Source: Pelecanus crispus (taxonomy: Eukaryota; Chordata; Aves; Pelecaniformes; Pelecanidae). From it: 64,000 bases of DNA. Made by a program: the position numbers and the translations under genes. The stretch is from contig NC_134662.1 in NCBI RefSeq assembly GCF_030463565.1, positions 4,069,001-4,133,000 on the forward strand, given 5' to 3'. Below, one piece after another: positions 23,901-38,900 of this stretch. Within the stretch, counting starts at the first letter, position 1, and the number at the start of each line of letters is the position of its first letter. The notes beneath the pieces were generated by a model. The model was not told the origin of the DNA and did not search any database. It saw nothing but the letters and a program-made list of their open reading frames with translations.

Positions 23901-26900
23901 GGGGTTTGATAATCTGATTTAACATCAGTATTTATGTCACTGTGTTAGGCTGAATGAACAGCCTGGTCACCCTCTCCTTTCTGTGCTAGCACGACGTTGC
24001 AAGCTCTGGTTTGCAAATATGGAAATTTTAAATAGAAGTGAAAAAATAAAAGATAATTTTTTATGTAAGCTCAGCATGTGTACCCTTTTCTTTCTTATAA
24101 ACAAAGTCTGTGGTCATGGCCACGTTTAGGGTCCTCAAACCCTCCCAACATAACAAGTGGCTGTGCCCAAAGCGCAATTAAACATCAGTCTCCCCGCTGC
24201 AGCGGGACCAGCTCACCAACTTCGCTGCTTTGTCGTAGACAATCTTGTACTGCTGATCCAGCGGGATCTCCTCGATTCTGAAGGTCACTCCAGTGAAACT
24301 GAGCTGCCTGGCAATGTACATTCCACTGACCTTCATGTCCATTGCCACGATCTCCATTGCACCAACTCCCCTGGGGGAGGAAGACAACTGTGAAACCCCT
24401 TCCTCTGCTACAGGGCAGCACCGGGTAGGTGCTTCTGCAGAACCAGCACCTCTCCTGGCTCAGGTATTGCACCCGTTTCCCAAACGAAGGCTGCCACAAA
24501 ACGTCAGCCACATGAAAAGGGATGCTGGACGGACTTACCTCTTTTCAATTGCATGCAGGAACTCATCAAACGCTCTGAAAGGGGTGCCCTCCCCCCAGAT
24601 CCCCAGGCGGCTCATGTAAATCATGTTTTTTGGCTCAGAGGCACCTGTTTGAACAGAATTCACTGTTAGCAAAACCACAGAAGCTGTGAATAGTTTTGAC
24701 TCAAGTACAGTGAACTCTTAAGAGGATGGTCATTTGCTGTCATGCCTCAGGAGACCCGAGGACCTTTCCAAACATTGCCCTCCATACACTAAGTGGATAA
24801 ACATCATCATACAGCTGAATGGCTGGCCAGGAACAAGTTAAACTGGAGAGAAATACGTCTGACTTGCCAAAAAGCCACAAGTAAAGGGCAGTGGTGGCAC
24901 TCGGGGCAGATCTTAGCACCCTAGGCTCCCCTCTAGCATTGCAGTACCATTCACGTCTTCTTGCAGGAACGTGTACTCTCCGTGTATGTGCTCACATCCG
25001 AAGGGCATCCTTCAGATCACAGAGGTGACAGGCGACTGTTTACACACGGTGCCCACACAATGCCGAGAGAAGCTTACCTGTGGCACTGGCATAAACAACC
25101 CTTGCTCGAGGCAGTTTGTTCTGAAGGTCCAGCACTGCTTTGCCCATTTTAGTAGAGCTGGCGTTTTTGGCTTTGTGGCATTCATCAAACACAATCTGGA
25201 GGGGAACGGCAGTTAAGGAGAAAGGATCTATTTTCATCATGAGGATGGGAGCAGACAGAAAATACAACCCAGCCTCCTCCAGCCAAGTGAACAACCAGTC
25301 CCAATATCAACAGGACTCACTCATTCCCCACACTGCATGAAATCCATCGGTTTTGCCTAGTCCTCTGCTCCTCAGAGCCCAAAGTCATTTCTCCCTCCTT
25401 CTCCCTTCACTTCCAAGGTGCGTCTTGTCTTGTATTGCTGAGGGAGAATCCTGAAAAGGTTAATCCCAGCTGCATTCTTCCCCTCCTCCCATTAACACTG
25501 CAGCCTTTGGAGGAGGAGGAGAGAGGAGCGTGGGGGGATGCATGTGCTTACAGCATTTAAATATCTACCACAGGCACCAGGCTGCACGGCACAGCTGCTC
25601 CCAGTGACTTCAGATGGCCCCAAGCTCTTTGTTCCTTGAAGTACAATCACAACCATGCAATTCTTCTCTCTCTCCAGTTTGGTTTGGGGTTTTTTGGGGG
25701 TTTTGTTGTTTGTTTGTTTTTTGGGTTTTGGTTTTTTGTTTTGGGTTTGTTTTTTTTTTTTTAAAGGATACAACTCCATCAAAATTTTCCCTGCACCAGT
25801 CCAAAATTTGTTTTAAGCGTGTCCTGTGCTGCCCGCCTGCCTGGCTTTCACCAATCAGCGCAGAATAAGTGGCAAAAAGGACTCCTTCTGAGGTAGCTGT
25901 GTCACCGTATTTAATCTGCAGAAAGGAAGAACAAGAGCACACATGCTCACGATGCTTGTCCCCAGTATGTCGCGCCCATTCTTTGCCCACAATCAATACT
26001 GCCGATTGTGCTGTGACTGTGCAGGACACATGCTCCTGCCTCCAAGAACAAAATCCAATCTGAGAGCAGAACAGACAAAAGACTGTTGGTAGCTGACGTC
26101 TTTAGCACTTCTATTTGGCACTGAGATATGGTGATGACAAGGACTTTAAATGTCTGGACAAGTTCCACTAGCCAATGTGTCAGCACATCTGGATGCACGC
26201 AGTGAAATGTGGAGACTACGCTAGGTCTTCAATTTTCTGGCCAAGTGAAGTCGTTTCATTTTTTTCAGCAACAGTTTAGAATGTTTAATTGTTTTGAACC
26301 CTCCCATCTGCTTTAATTACTTCTAGAAAATAATTTTCTCTTTGACCAGGTAATGTTGTTCCCTATCTTCATATCATGGGTCCCACCTGTAATGAAATAA
26401 AAAATAGGGGAAAAAACCCACGGTCCCAATCTGAAGAAAGTTCCATTTAAAACCTTTTTGGTCTGAAAACAAACATCCCTTTCAGTCTCTTAATAGAGTG
26501 CATTCAGAGGTGTTGAACACATGTGGTTTCCATTGATTTCGCATGAGCTGGTTGTTCAACACCATTAAAAACCAGAGGAGACTGTTTCAGTGAACTGGCC
26601 AGCAGCGTGGCAAACACAAGCCTGGACAAGGCTGACGCACTGGACAGGAGACTAAAGCACAGGCTATGAAGAACCCTGTGAATAGCCACTACACAACTGC
26701 CGATCGTTTCTTTTAAGAAATACTTTAACCTCATCACTGAATAACTGGTAGAAAGTCTGAAAATTCTCTGCTTCGCTCAGCTGGGGGGAAAAGCCCACGT
26801 GCTCAGCCATGGCACTGTGTCTGCAGCCCCCTGCCAGGCACCAATCTGTGCATTTGTATGTGCTCCCCTACTCGCATGCTATGAAAAGCAGCTTCATGAA

Positions 26901-29900
26901 ACTGGCGCTGGGAAATGTCAGCCCAGGAGAGCAGAGCACGGCCCCATCTAACAGGAGCTGTTCCCTCTGCAGGACTCTTCAGGAATGGCGAGAAAGGTTC
27001 AAGTCCTGCTGTACTTTGCACTTGCCTGGAGACACTTCTCACTCCCTGCAGGAAACAGCTCTGTGCTCACAGTGCAGCTCTGCAGAGCGTATAAAAATAG
27101 CAAGAGTCCGGAGTGGGAAGAGCACGCTGAGAGAAGGGAACAGCAAGCAGCTTGCTGTCTGCTACTGCCTGTGCCACCAGCCATGCGGAGGCAGAAGTGA
27201 CTGCTGCTTTACATGCTAAGGCGGATCCATCTAACTGCTCCTGTAGGCTGATTTTCCAGAACACCATTACAACTTCTCTCCCCTACCTTATTCAAAGCAT
27301 GCACAGGAATGTGGGAGGCTTCGATGTCCTTCAGGTCTCTCTCAGCATCATACCTGAGATCATTGGAGACGCTGAACCTGCAAAGCAAGACGTGGGTCTG
27401 GTTATCTCCTAAGGAGATAGTCAGGCCATGCACAGTGATTAATAGCTCTGACTAAAGCAATAGTAGGTGTGCAAAACTGTCACATTTCCAACGGCCCACA
27501 CACCTCAAATGCAAGATCCTACAGCAGACTCCAGTCTGCCACTTACAAGCTGTGTGTATTCTGCAGGAAAACCCCATACTCTAGGGGCTTGAGTCTGCAC
27601 CCGGGAAGTCCACAAATAACCCTCCGCTGACTTCAAAGAGAGCAGGGATAGGCCTGACATTGCACTGCAAGTAGTACATAATCTGCTATTTCATAGTGAC
27701 TCATTCTCCATCACCGCTGCAGGGGAAATATTCCCATTTCACAGACAGCAAACAGGCACAAAGAGGTGGAAACAACTTACCAAAGGCCACAGCATGAGTC
27801 AACTATAAAGCCAACATCAGCACTAAGGAATTCCTTACTCCCAGATCCAAACTAACTCCAAGGTCTTACGGGAAAAGAGGAAAAAAAAAACCCAAACAAC
27901 TTACCACAGAGCTTTTTTCCTCCCTTTAAGATAATTTTCAAAGATGATGCCCGCAACAGTCCTGCCCTTTCCAACTCCAGCACCGTCCCCAATGAGGAAC
28001 CCAGCTCGCTGCCCATTGGGTAATAAAACTTCATGTTGCTGCAAAATCAAGAACAGAAATGGAAATTAAACTGGATTTGCCTTTGCTAACAGCTTTCATG
28101 TGAGCTTATAAGAGCCCCGCTTAACCCTTTCACATATCCCATCGATGCAAGTGCATTTCCTGCTCCGACAAATGACGCCAGGAATGATCAAGTGTCACGG
28201 CCAAGCTCACAAGCGGCAATTCACAGAAAAGGTCCCCAGGCCCCCAAAATGTAAAGCACCCCCCTCTGCAACAAAAGTCAAGAGTTCTTGCCTCTTTGGG
28301 AAACAGACCCCACAGAAGTCCCCAGCTTCAAATAATCCTTTCAAAAGGCATTTAAAATGCCATATGCCAAAGCTTCTGAAGTTTCATCACCTATATTACA
28401 GGTTATTTTAAACCACACTTGAACATCTGTCCATACAAAAGGCATTTTCCTTCTAGTGTTAAGACATGCAAGCTGGGCAAGGTGGAGCCACATACCTGGC
28501 AGGCATAAATGATTGCTTCCAGCTGTAGTGCAGAGAGTGACCCTTTGTCGGCAATGGAGCACGGCAGGGAAAGGCTGTAGGTGATGTCGGGTGGGGGGAC
28601 GCTGGATAGAGTGCTCGTTTCAACCACGAGGTCAGGGTGGTGCTTCCCAATCTTGGCTAAATGACAATACAGAAAACAGGTAACTCAAGATCTTCGCTCC
28701 CACAGGGGCACCTCAAAAAGGACTGCAGGCTTCATTAATAGCCTGTAGCCCTCTGCTCGGGATCAGAAGAGACAAGCCCGACACCTGCTCTTCACTCTTT
28801 TATTCCAGAAATTTCAGATTGCCAAAAACAAGTCATGCCACCCCCAAAAGCAAGCAACAGAAAAGTCTCCTGTTAAATTAGCGTAGCGCCAACAAAGTAC
28901 CAGTACACTGGTAAAGTTTTTCTAGAAAATCACAAGCTTGGGATGTGCCACAGCAAACACCATATACTGCATGCAGGGAAATAAGGGAGCAGTTAATTAG
29001 ATTGGTCCACAATGGAGTTAACAGAACTTCCCATATTCATACGATGGCAAGAAACTCACACTTTGAAGGTACGTATTCTGCATAGGTCTCCGTTTGCCCC
29101 AACTCTTCTGTTTCTTCCTCCTCGCCTTCATCCTCCTCCTCTGCAGGAGCCTGAGACTGAAAAGAAACACAGCATTGACCAAATGTTAATGTTCTCATTG
29201 AACTATGGACACACGCAGTGCTACACAGTGCCAGAAACTACCATTTAAACCCTCCCTATGCAAATTCACAAACCCTTCAAATACAATTCATCTCATTTAT
29301 AGACTACAGCAACACAAAGAAAACCATCTGCGAGAGCCCACCCCGGGGGCCCAGCAAGTGCTTCAAGAGCTACTTTCAACGCCTAGTCCACACCAAATTA
29401 GGGAAAGATGTTTCCAGCGCTTTTCAGAGGGGCTGTGGGCTAGCACGAATCCTGCCCAGCTGTGCTCTAATCTGGCCCTGAGTAAGGGACCTAAACCAGC
29501 TTTAAACTCAGTGTGGCACTCGGCAGCATAAAGCAAAGTCATGTAGTAATTCCAGGAGGAGCAGCCTCTATAGACTGTGCTGGTTTAGCTGTAAAGAAAG
29601 CCCAAATCATTCTTTAACATAGCGAGGTTCCACCAAGGGAAATATAAGACACTTCTGGGAAAGGGCAGTGACTTGTATCTGGCTGATTTTCTTGTCTCAC
29701 TCCCTCTGAAGGGAAATGGGCAGAACTGCTCCCCACCACGCTGCGACGGTACCAAGTTAAGAGCCTGGTGCCTGATCCTACTGAAGCCGACTGTTGTTCT
29801 CACCTGGTAGCTTATGAGGAGCGGGGTGTTGGGGACAGCAGGAACATGGTCACTTGAACTGTTTAAGCCAGTGAACGATCTGCTGGGTGAGAACAGCTGG

Positions 29901-32900
29901 AACAGAAAGGGTGCAGGTGAGAAAGCAGTCTTAACCCCCAGCAAGTATGAAAATACGACAACAGTAAAGATACTTGGGCTTTATACTCAGATTTTGCACT
30001 CTGATGATGTCAGTTGGCTTTAATACTTTCTGTTTGTGAATGAAAAGCCCTGGGCAATAACTCTGGAAACTAAGAAATCTTGCAAATGCCATGCATGCCT
30101 TTGTCAACACACAGAAGGAATAACTGACCAAAGTAAATACATTCCTGCAAGAAGTGTGAACATTTTGTGCGCGTGCCGCAGCCTGCAGGGACGCAGGTCC
30201 TCCCACACCTGCAGGACAGGAGTCTTTCTGCCAAACTACACAATATTAATTTAAGATGGGGCATCCCAAAATGGCACGTTTTGCCTTTAAACAGGAGATC
30301 TCAGGCATAAGCCCACCTTTCAAACACCTCCCTTTAGCACTAACAGATTACCTGTGCAAACATTGCCACTTTCAAAGGACTCTTACAAGCCAGCAGCCCC
30401 TGTCAAGACCTGACTGAAGTTTATTAAGGGAATACTGGATTTGCTCTGCACTGGAGCAGTTACGTTAGTCCGTGTTCTCCCATCTGCTTCGCAGGGAGCT
30501 CTGTACAAAACTGCTCTGCCATTCCTGACAAGACAAGCCCTTGTTAAAAGTTGCTGTGTAGATTCTCATTGCGGGATCGTGTGTTTTATTCTGAACTGGT
30601 GAGTCCAACTGAGAGCTCGGGGTTGGATTCGCTAATGGAAGAGAAACAGCATCACTTTGGGGACAAGAAGGGGAGACTGGAGTACAGCCGAGGAAATCCA
30701 AACAGGGCGAATGGGAAAGACTGAACAAAATTGCAACCAAAAGCCATCGCTGGGAAAGGACCAAGCATTAAATCAGAACACCAACACTTCACATCTTCTT
30801 GCAAACTGCCCTTGAAGCAAGCATTTACTTAACGATTTTGCAATTTTGTTTTTAGCATTAAAACCACTGTTCAGAGTAATTAGATAACTGCACCAGAACA
30901 CAACCCGCGGGTCAGCACCAATTAACAGCTGTCCCAAGGTTAAGGACCACTATCCTTTGCCTGAGACCACCAAAACCTGCACGCTTCCAGCTGCCCCTCA
31001 GGCTCACCTCACTCTTGCAGAGACCAGGACCTCCACTACAGAGACCAGCCACGAGGCCCAGGAGCTCAAACCGCATCGAGACCCCCACCGGGCCAGCGAC
31101 GTGGGGGTCAGGCTGCCGCACGGGCTGGCCGGGTCTCTCCAGGTGCCAACTGTTGTCTCCGAGTTCATGATGGCTTCGGACCATCGAGCCCGCTGCACCA
31201 CAGCCAGCTAGGAGAGCTCCCAAGACACTCCTAGCTGGGAAGGCACAATTGAGGAGATCCTTTTTCTGCCCCCACGCAAACAAAATCACACTGGAATTTC
31301 CCGACAGTGAGCAAGGTCAAGCCAGCAGGTCATGGCATCCAAAGTAATCAGCAACTCCAGAAGCAGCACTACTTCAAGTTTATAGCCTGCGAAGAGTGCC
31401 AGACTTACAGAGAGACCCATGCTCCACCAGCAGAAGTGAAAGATGGGAAGTCCTTAAGCGTAAACACTCCGATTATTTCCTTTTTAAAAATTAAAAAAAA
31501 AAGAAAGAAAGAAAAAAACACCCTCCGTTACTGGAAGCCTGAGTCAGAATTACCAGAAGGAAGCTGGACGGAAGAGCTATTTTCAGTGCCAACAAATCTG
31601 GAGAGCAGGTGAAACATCTCCACCTACAAATCTGAGCTCAATATAAAAGTTGTTTCTTAGGCAAGAGAAAGGCCCAGATCCGCTGGAACAGGAGGACACG
31701 CGTCGCTCAGTTCTAGCAGTGGAAAGTTAATGCAGGCCTGGTTTTGCATCACCCAATCTTCAAAGTATAAATCCCTGCTATCCCAGTTCAGCAACGTGGC
31801 TTTGGCTCACAGCATTTCACCTCAGGTATTGCAAAGGAAGTGACAGAATCCTTGGTTGTTTGGGGCACTGAAAAACTAACTGCATAGCTGAGAATATGCT
31901 GTGAGGGCCAGTCCAGGTGGGACCAGGAGCTACAGTGGGCGATACACTATCACCCTGCCCCAGACTGAACTTGTACAATTCCTTCCTTTCTCTACTCTTG
32001 CTCACCTCCCAGTTTGATTTTCTCTTTCCTCTGTGCTACATATCTAAAAATATTAACGTAAGAGGCATACCCAGCGTCCGTGAGAACACTGGGATGTAAG
32101 CAGGAGAGAGACTCATTCAGTAAAGCCGCTGACAGTTGCACAATCAAAGACTCGGTCTTACTCCATTTCTTTCCTCTTTGCGTTATTCTCCGTTTTGCCC
32201 CATCTTGCCGTGACTTCCATGGGAAAAGAAACAGTCACATCTGGCCGATGAGCCAACTCCCCTCTGCATAAATTCATTCACTACGTATTGAGCGAGGAGA
32301 AGGATGTTCACATTTCTCAAGTGCTGTGAATGAGTTAGACAGAAAAAACTACATCAGCAGCTCACAAAAATTCTAGGTACAGGCTTCAGAGGCAGGGCTT
32401 TGCTTCCCCAATCTTAAAAACACTGTAAACTCATGAGATGGTTGTGAGAAAACACAATGGATTACATGAACTATTTTTAAAAGGTATTTCACAACTTCAT
32501 TACGAATGAAGCAAGTGTGTTTTTTCTGCTAACTTCTGCAAATATTTAACAGTGTAGTAGCTCTTCCCTCCATGCCCACTTCTGAAATGATAAACAGAGC
32601 CAACCTGTTACATACGTCTCCTTTCTTTATGGATAACAGCTCTCTCTGCACGGGCACATGAAGGCAGCTCTGTGCCCAGCCATTTCCTCTTCAACCACAA
32701 ACACTCCACCTAAAGCTTCAGCACCGGGCACTTGAGATAAGGGTTTCTTGGTAAGCTGAACAGTTGTTCAGCATTGCGCAGGCTCACTGTGACGCCTTTC
32801 TCCCATTTTGCTCTGCCCCCCTTTCTGTAATCCCATTTCCCCACTGCTAGTGACAGCAGATAGAAAGAAGAGGGAAAGCTAAAATACAGATACAGTCTTT

Positions 32901-35900
32901 TCCACACTGTACCTTCAAATTGCTACACACAGAAGACAGTTCATTTTTTTTCTTTTTTAAAGAGGACAAGGTACAAGGCCATTCTTGTACCTGGGATCTA
33001 CACGTGGGTCTCGCATGCAGGACGCACCCAGCTTCACTTACGAGACGTCCCACGTATCAGAGGTGTTTAGAGATTGCTGTTTCTGCTCCGCCTGAATCTC
33101 CAAGACTGAAATTCTGTCTCAGTAAATTAACTACTGTCCTGACAACACCGTGCAAGGGTAAAAGCTGACTACACAGCTACAACCGATTGGATGTATTGTA
33201 TCCAAACGCATGAGGACTGAATTTGCCTGGGTTACAGACGGTGTAAAGTGACCGACGTCCAGTTTTGTACTGTGGTCTAGTAACTGCTCCGGCTACTCAA
33301 AAGCCAAAATTCCTGCCATTTTATGGAAAATGATGGCTGTGTAATGATGTGGGAAGGGACAGGGAAAGATTATCTAAATCACTTGTATACTGGTGCAGGA
33401 TATCAGCAAAGTCTCCATCCTGTACTGAATGTTACAGTAAGGAACATTTTGTTCGGCACTGCCTCGAGATTTTGCAATCTCATTTGCCTCCTTTAACAAC
33501 AACAAAAAAAGAATATTTGAAATTCAGGTAATCAAACAGTTGCCAATCATGAGTCAGTCTGACAATCCATTTACCTAGCGCCCTGTGAGTTACCACCTCC
33601 CATGCAAAAATGAAACTGAAATCTCCTAAGAGGTACTTAACTGTCACGAAATGTCAAACTTGGTAAAATAAAAACACCAAAAAAGCAACCACCCCCCCCA
33701 ACCACCTCTATATTCAGAAAACAAAGCTAAGACAACGTTTAAAATAGCTAGAGATTCTTTTCAAAAGGAAATCGTTTATAAATGGAATTCCAAGGCGTTA
33801 ATTGGCCTTATCTGAACCTAAGTGCTCTGCAGGACAAGAAGGGGTGAGGGGAGGACGTGAAGAACAGCATGCAACAAGACAGGAGACGGCTGCTCTGCTA
33901 TGGTCAGACAAGTTAGTCTCACAGTTACAGGACACATATTTGTTTCTCACTTGCATTCTTTATGCTGCATTTAGAACAGCTTTTCCCACTAAGTTTTTTG
34001 CTGTCTACTCCACAGTCACAAAACTACAAGCTTTTTTAGGCATCGAGTATCTCGACCAGAGTTCACATGTTTAGGAATAGGACACCACGGAACTATTTCT
34101 GTAGTGATTTAGGCTGCTATATAAAAAACCCAATAATAATAGGAGACTAGAAGTAATAAGGCACATGCCTTCTCTGTCTTGGGGGATGTATCTGTTTTCT
34201 AGCTTTTTTAATCATCCGGTTTACAAGCCTGTGATGTCTTCAGCCATTTCTTTGGTTCAAATAGCTCAGCTCTCTTCCCGCTGTCTCAAACTTCAAGTTC
34301 AAACTGGTCCAAAGTTACCAGGCTGTGTGCGGATTGCCTGTGCAGCCCTCGCTGCCAGTGCAGCGGCGTGGCCCTTGATCTGCAACACATTTATCCACGG
34401 GAAGGAGGGCAGTGGTATTCTCTGCCTCCAATTACAGGCAGGCTGAGGGCCAAGCAGACGCTGCAAAGGTCTATAAAGGTGATCAAATCTCACCGATTTC
34501 AGCAAGAGCTCAGGTGTCTGATTTGAGGATCTGCACGAACGGCCTAAGATCTCGCCGAAATTCTAAGGCAGAGAGGAGCTTTGATTACCCACGTCCCAGG
34601 CCAGCAGCCTTGCCACCAAGCCACACTCCTTCAACACCAACCTGTCACTGAGCTACACAGCAGCATCATTTCAAAGCAGAACTGCTGCCGAGACTCTTAT
34701 TTCCAAGCTGTGAGAAACAGCCAGCATGCATCATGGAAATACAGTCAGACACACTACTAACTGCAAAATGCAGCCTCTAAAAACACGACAGAACCTCAAA
34801 ATACAACAGTGACTAAAGTACAGGCATGCCAGATTCCCCTTCTGGGCATTCATGTTGAAAGTTTTTCCCCTCACAATCTTCATAAGACGATGACCTACAA
34901 AGGAAACCTACTGCACGGCTGGGCATCCACTGTGAGAGCTGACATCTAGAGATTCAGCAGATGTGTGTGATATCGGTTCCACCAACAACCAAAGCTGGTG
35001 CCTTCCCATAGCAACTGATACCAGGTTGTGCAATAGTGAGTAATCAGTCCCAACGGATGAGGAAAAACAGATGGCAGAAGGCTGGTAAAAATGCACAGAA
35101 CCACATGTTGCTGTGGGACTGCCGGGAGATCACACGCCCAGGAAAACTCAGAGATGTAAAAGCTTGCAGGGACTTGGACTCAAAAAAGTAAACACAAATG
35201 GTTAGTCTTAAGTTGAGACAGGGTTTTTTTTAATCATTGTTACTAAAATATTTGCCATGGAGAATAAACAAATGGTAGTGGCTGCTGCTGGGGACAGTTA
35301 ATGATCTACCTCACGCTTTTTTTCCTTGAGTCCATCTCTTCAGCACTCCTGAGCGTCCCATCGCAGGCCACCCTGGACCTGCTGAATGTTTTGGGGATAC
35401 ATCTTCCTCGTGATGCACCTACCTGCCACAGCTGTCAGAAGAAAGAGCTAGTGCCTGCACCACACTCTGAAAGAGTGCATGTACCCCTTTGAGGACGTCC
35501 GGGTTCTCTCCTGCTTCCAGGAGACTAAAGTATGTGTAATCACTTCACCCCTTCCCTCCTCAAGTGAAGTTGGTAATAGCGAAACAACATCATCATACAG
35601 CAACTTCACCCCTGTAGGGAATTGGGTTAGTTTCTTAATTTCTTGGTGAAAACACCACGGGATGAAGCCTGAGGTATTTACTGTCTGATGGGGAGGATAG
35701 AAGAGGAGCAGCCTGTACCTCTATTTGGTTCTGCTGCGGCGTGTTTACATCCCATAGTGTTGGCACGTGGTTCAGACTATCGGCAGGCAAGAAGTCCTTC
35801 GGATCTGCAATGTCAGAGAGGGAATCCGCAGGGGACGAGAAGAGGGAGTTGTTGTTGGAGAGCTCATCGAGGTATGAAGAATCCTGAAATGGAGAAATGA

Positions 35901-38900
35901 CCACAGTTAGAGGACGCAGGATGAGAAGACCAGCGAGCTCCTTTCTCACACCTACTCATCCAGGAAGTTTTAATTTCTTAGTATTAAATGAGCAGCTCCA
36001 TTACTTCATGCTCCACAAAACTTCGAAATTAACTTGTAAATGAGGATGTGCTCTAAGCAGCTGTTTTAAAACCTCAGTTTCCTGAAAAAGTAGGAAGAAC
36101 ACTGACTGGACAGAAGTGCTGGTACACATTCAAGGCTAACAGACTGTGCACATCTCCACGTACAAGAGTGGAAGAAAGAGGAGTGTTGAACAAGACATCA
36201 GTCACCTCAACTTTGTGTTTGATTAAAAAGACTGCTGAGCGGTGAAAAGTCCTCAGCCTAACACCCAAAGGACTCAAGTATTTCATTTACACACAGAAGC
36301 CCACAGAATACCAGCTCCACCTGACGATGACACAGCTGTTTAATTGCAATTTATAACACAGCAATACCTGGAGGCTTTGGAAAAAATTAGTCTCCTCATG
36401 CCAGGTTCTGCACAAACAAGGCTGCCAGGAGCAGGGGGGAAGGAGCACTAGTGTCATCTAAATTTGCATCTAGATAAATCTTGGTAAATCTACCAATCCT
36501 TTTCCCAAGGGCATGCCTCAGTCTGGACAAGAAGGGAATGTGCTTCAGTGATGAGGATGGGGCTCTGCCCTTGCTCTTTTTCTGGTGCCTATGCTGAGAC
36601 AGCTTACAATTGTTTTATTTTGTGCCAGCCCAGTGATGATGTTGGTTTGAGTCATGCGGACTCTAGCTCAGAAAGAGCCTTCAGTCCCCTCCCTATCATC
36701 AATCCCTTGTCTGTTTTTTCAAATTTCAGGTGGCAAGAACTGACAGCCAAAAAGCACTTCTTGCGCTACATCCTTAGCTCTGGCACAGATGACTGCACCT
36801 TCCGTGACTCCAACACATCCCCTCAGCTCTCCTTCCACATCAAATACCACTTTCAAACTTTTTCAAAGCAGAAAAACTTTGTCTGCTGTTTCCTGAAGAG
36901 CAACGTACTTCAAAACACACTCCAGCACACAGGTCCTGCTGGAGACGTGCCTCTATCCCAAAGGAATATGCAGACAGACCAACAGGTCTTTCTTGGTGCC
37001 CCATAGGACTCTGCCAACACAAATCAGTTTTGTGGTTCTTCACAAGGGTCAGGTTTGTCAGTACACAGCCAGCTCAAGCTCTCCGCTACGCCAGATAACC
37101 AAATGAGTGCGATAATACCGCAGGACGGCTGCCAGGAGAGCCGCAGTGTCTGATATGAGGAGAAATAGCTGTTCATTTCCAGTCAAGGGCCAATTTCCTA
37201 CTACAAGGCAGAAAGGCAGCCAAAGATTTTTTAAAAGTCACTTAGCCCTGCCTGACATAAAATCATGAACAGCTGAGCCTGCCTGCGTTATTCCTAAGGG
37301 CTTCGGGCCAAGAGTTGGGTCAGACTCGCCCCCCGATTGCTATCAAAAGTTATGTTTTTGCGGTGTTCAAAGCCATCGGGACACGTTCCCTTCACCTTCT
37401 TCCCAGATATGTCTTGTTTGGCACCCAAGACGACAGTCGCTGCTCCGAAGCCATAGGTGCAGGCGCTGGCAGCTGTGCGAGAGCACCGATGCACTAAAGC
37501 GAGGGCAAGCAGTAACAGGGATTGCAGGCATGGCGTGTAAAGTTTGTATTTGTCAAAAACCAACCAGGGGGACCAAAAGGCTCAAGGAGAAAGGGCTGTT
37601 TGTCAGGCTGTGCTCCCAGGGCAGTACTGCTCTGCAGGACACCCTCCTGCTAGCACCAGGTACTTGTGCTCATGTGTGACACCGCTGCTGTCAGCCCAAC
37701 AGCAGACGCACAGCGTTTCCTGTGCAGCACTTACTCTTGATATTTCTACAGCTATTTTAGGATTGCTCAGAAACCAAGGCTTTTCAGAGACTGAAGCAGG
37801 CACCTAGATTTATCATCTTGGAATTAAGTGATCTCTGGAAATGGGGCTCTGTTTCACACTCAAGAAAGCAGGAAAGCACTTGAGTAAATATAGCATTTCT
37901 TGGCCAGAGCAAGTGTCTAGTGCATACTGCAGGAACCTGTCTGTCTACTTCCCACAGCTTTAAGCTCTTGATCTAGAGTACTGTATGGGCAGTGTATGTG
38001 GGATTCAAGCTAACATGGTTCATGCTATTGAGATTTCCTCCCCCCGCCATTAACTCCCACCTCCCAAGGTCTGCAGCCTCTCTCAACCTTCCAGTCCCCT
38101 GCAGAGACACTTGCCGATTACCTCGAACCCTTGTGCTGCTGAACCAAGCCATCACCTCCCCTTGCTGTCCTCACCACCCTTCTGCTTCCTCCTCTGGACT
38201 CAAGATCCCACGAACAAGCGCTGCGGGAGTTCAACGATCTACAACCCTGTGCTACCACACCTCTTCAGATCCAACCGGGACGTGGGTAAAGCAGAGAGCA
38301 TTGACATCTGGGCTTAGGAAGAGAGTTTGACGATTCACCTAATACTAGTCTCTCATATTACGCCTGGTATAAAACAGCTTAGATCAATTTTGTAGCAACT
38401 CTTCCGGCCTGCAGAAAGGAGGGAGAGAGAGATGGACAGGCAGATGGAGCTCCTTCACCCGTCTGCTCTGGTACCTGATACACTGGACTTAGGCAGCAGT
38501 CAGATGACCCGAAGCAGCTGGAAACTCCACTTGGGGTGTCTGACAGTCCAGATACTACACAGAGGATAAATACAGACTGATATCAAGAGGCTCATAAGAA
38601 CTGCTTTGAAGAAGTTTCTTTCAAAGCCCAGCACTCGAAGCAACAGCTATTATCTTCTTTGAGTACCCACCACAACACAGTGACACAAACAGCTCGAGAT
38701 GGACCTGGAACTACAACACTCCCACTCGAAATCTGTGATGGTACAAGTGCTTTGTCCACAGGCAATGAACAATGCAGACGTGCTAACTTTTCACGGGTGC
38801 CTGAGGAGATCCTGAATGCCAAACTAAAAAAAGCACACCTCGGGCCCGGCCACCTTGCACATGTCACACGATGTTCAGCAGGCAGGAGGAAGAGCAGAAG

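Noticed and set aside
29054-29064. Alternative SBNO2 exon 6 donor GTGTGA two bases upstream of the chosen site
   Set aside because: It would break the frame into exon 7; the GTGAGT site restores the conserved VPSKSKIGK.
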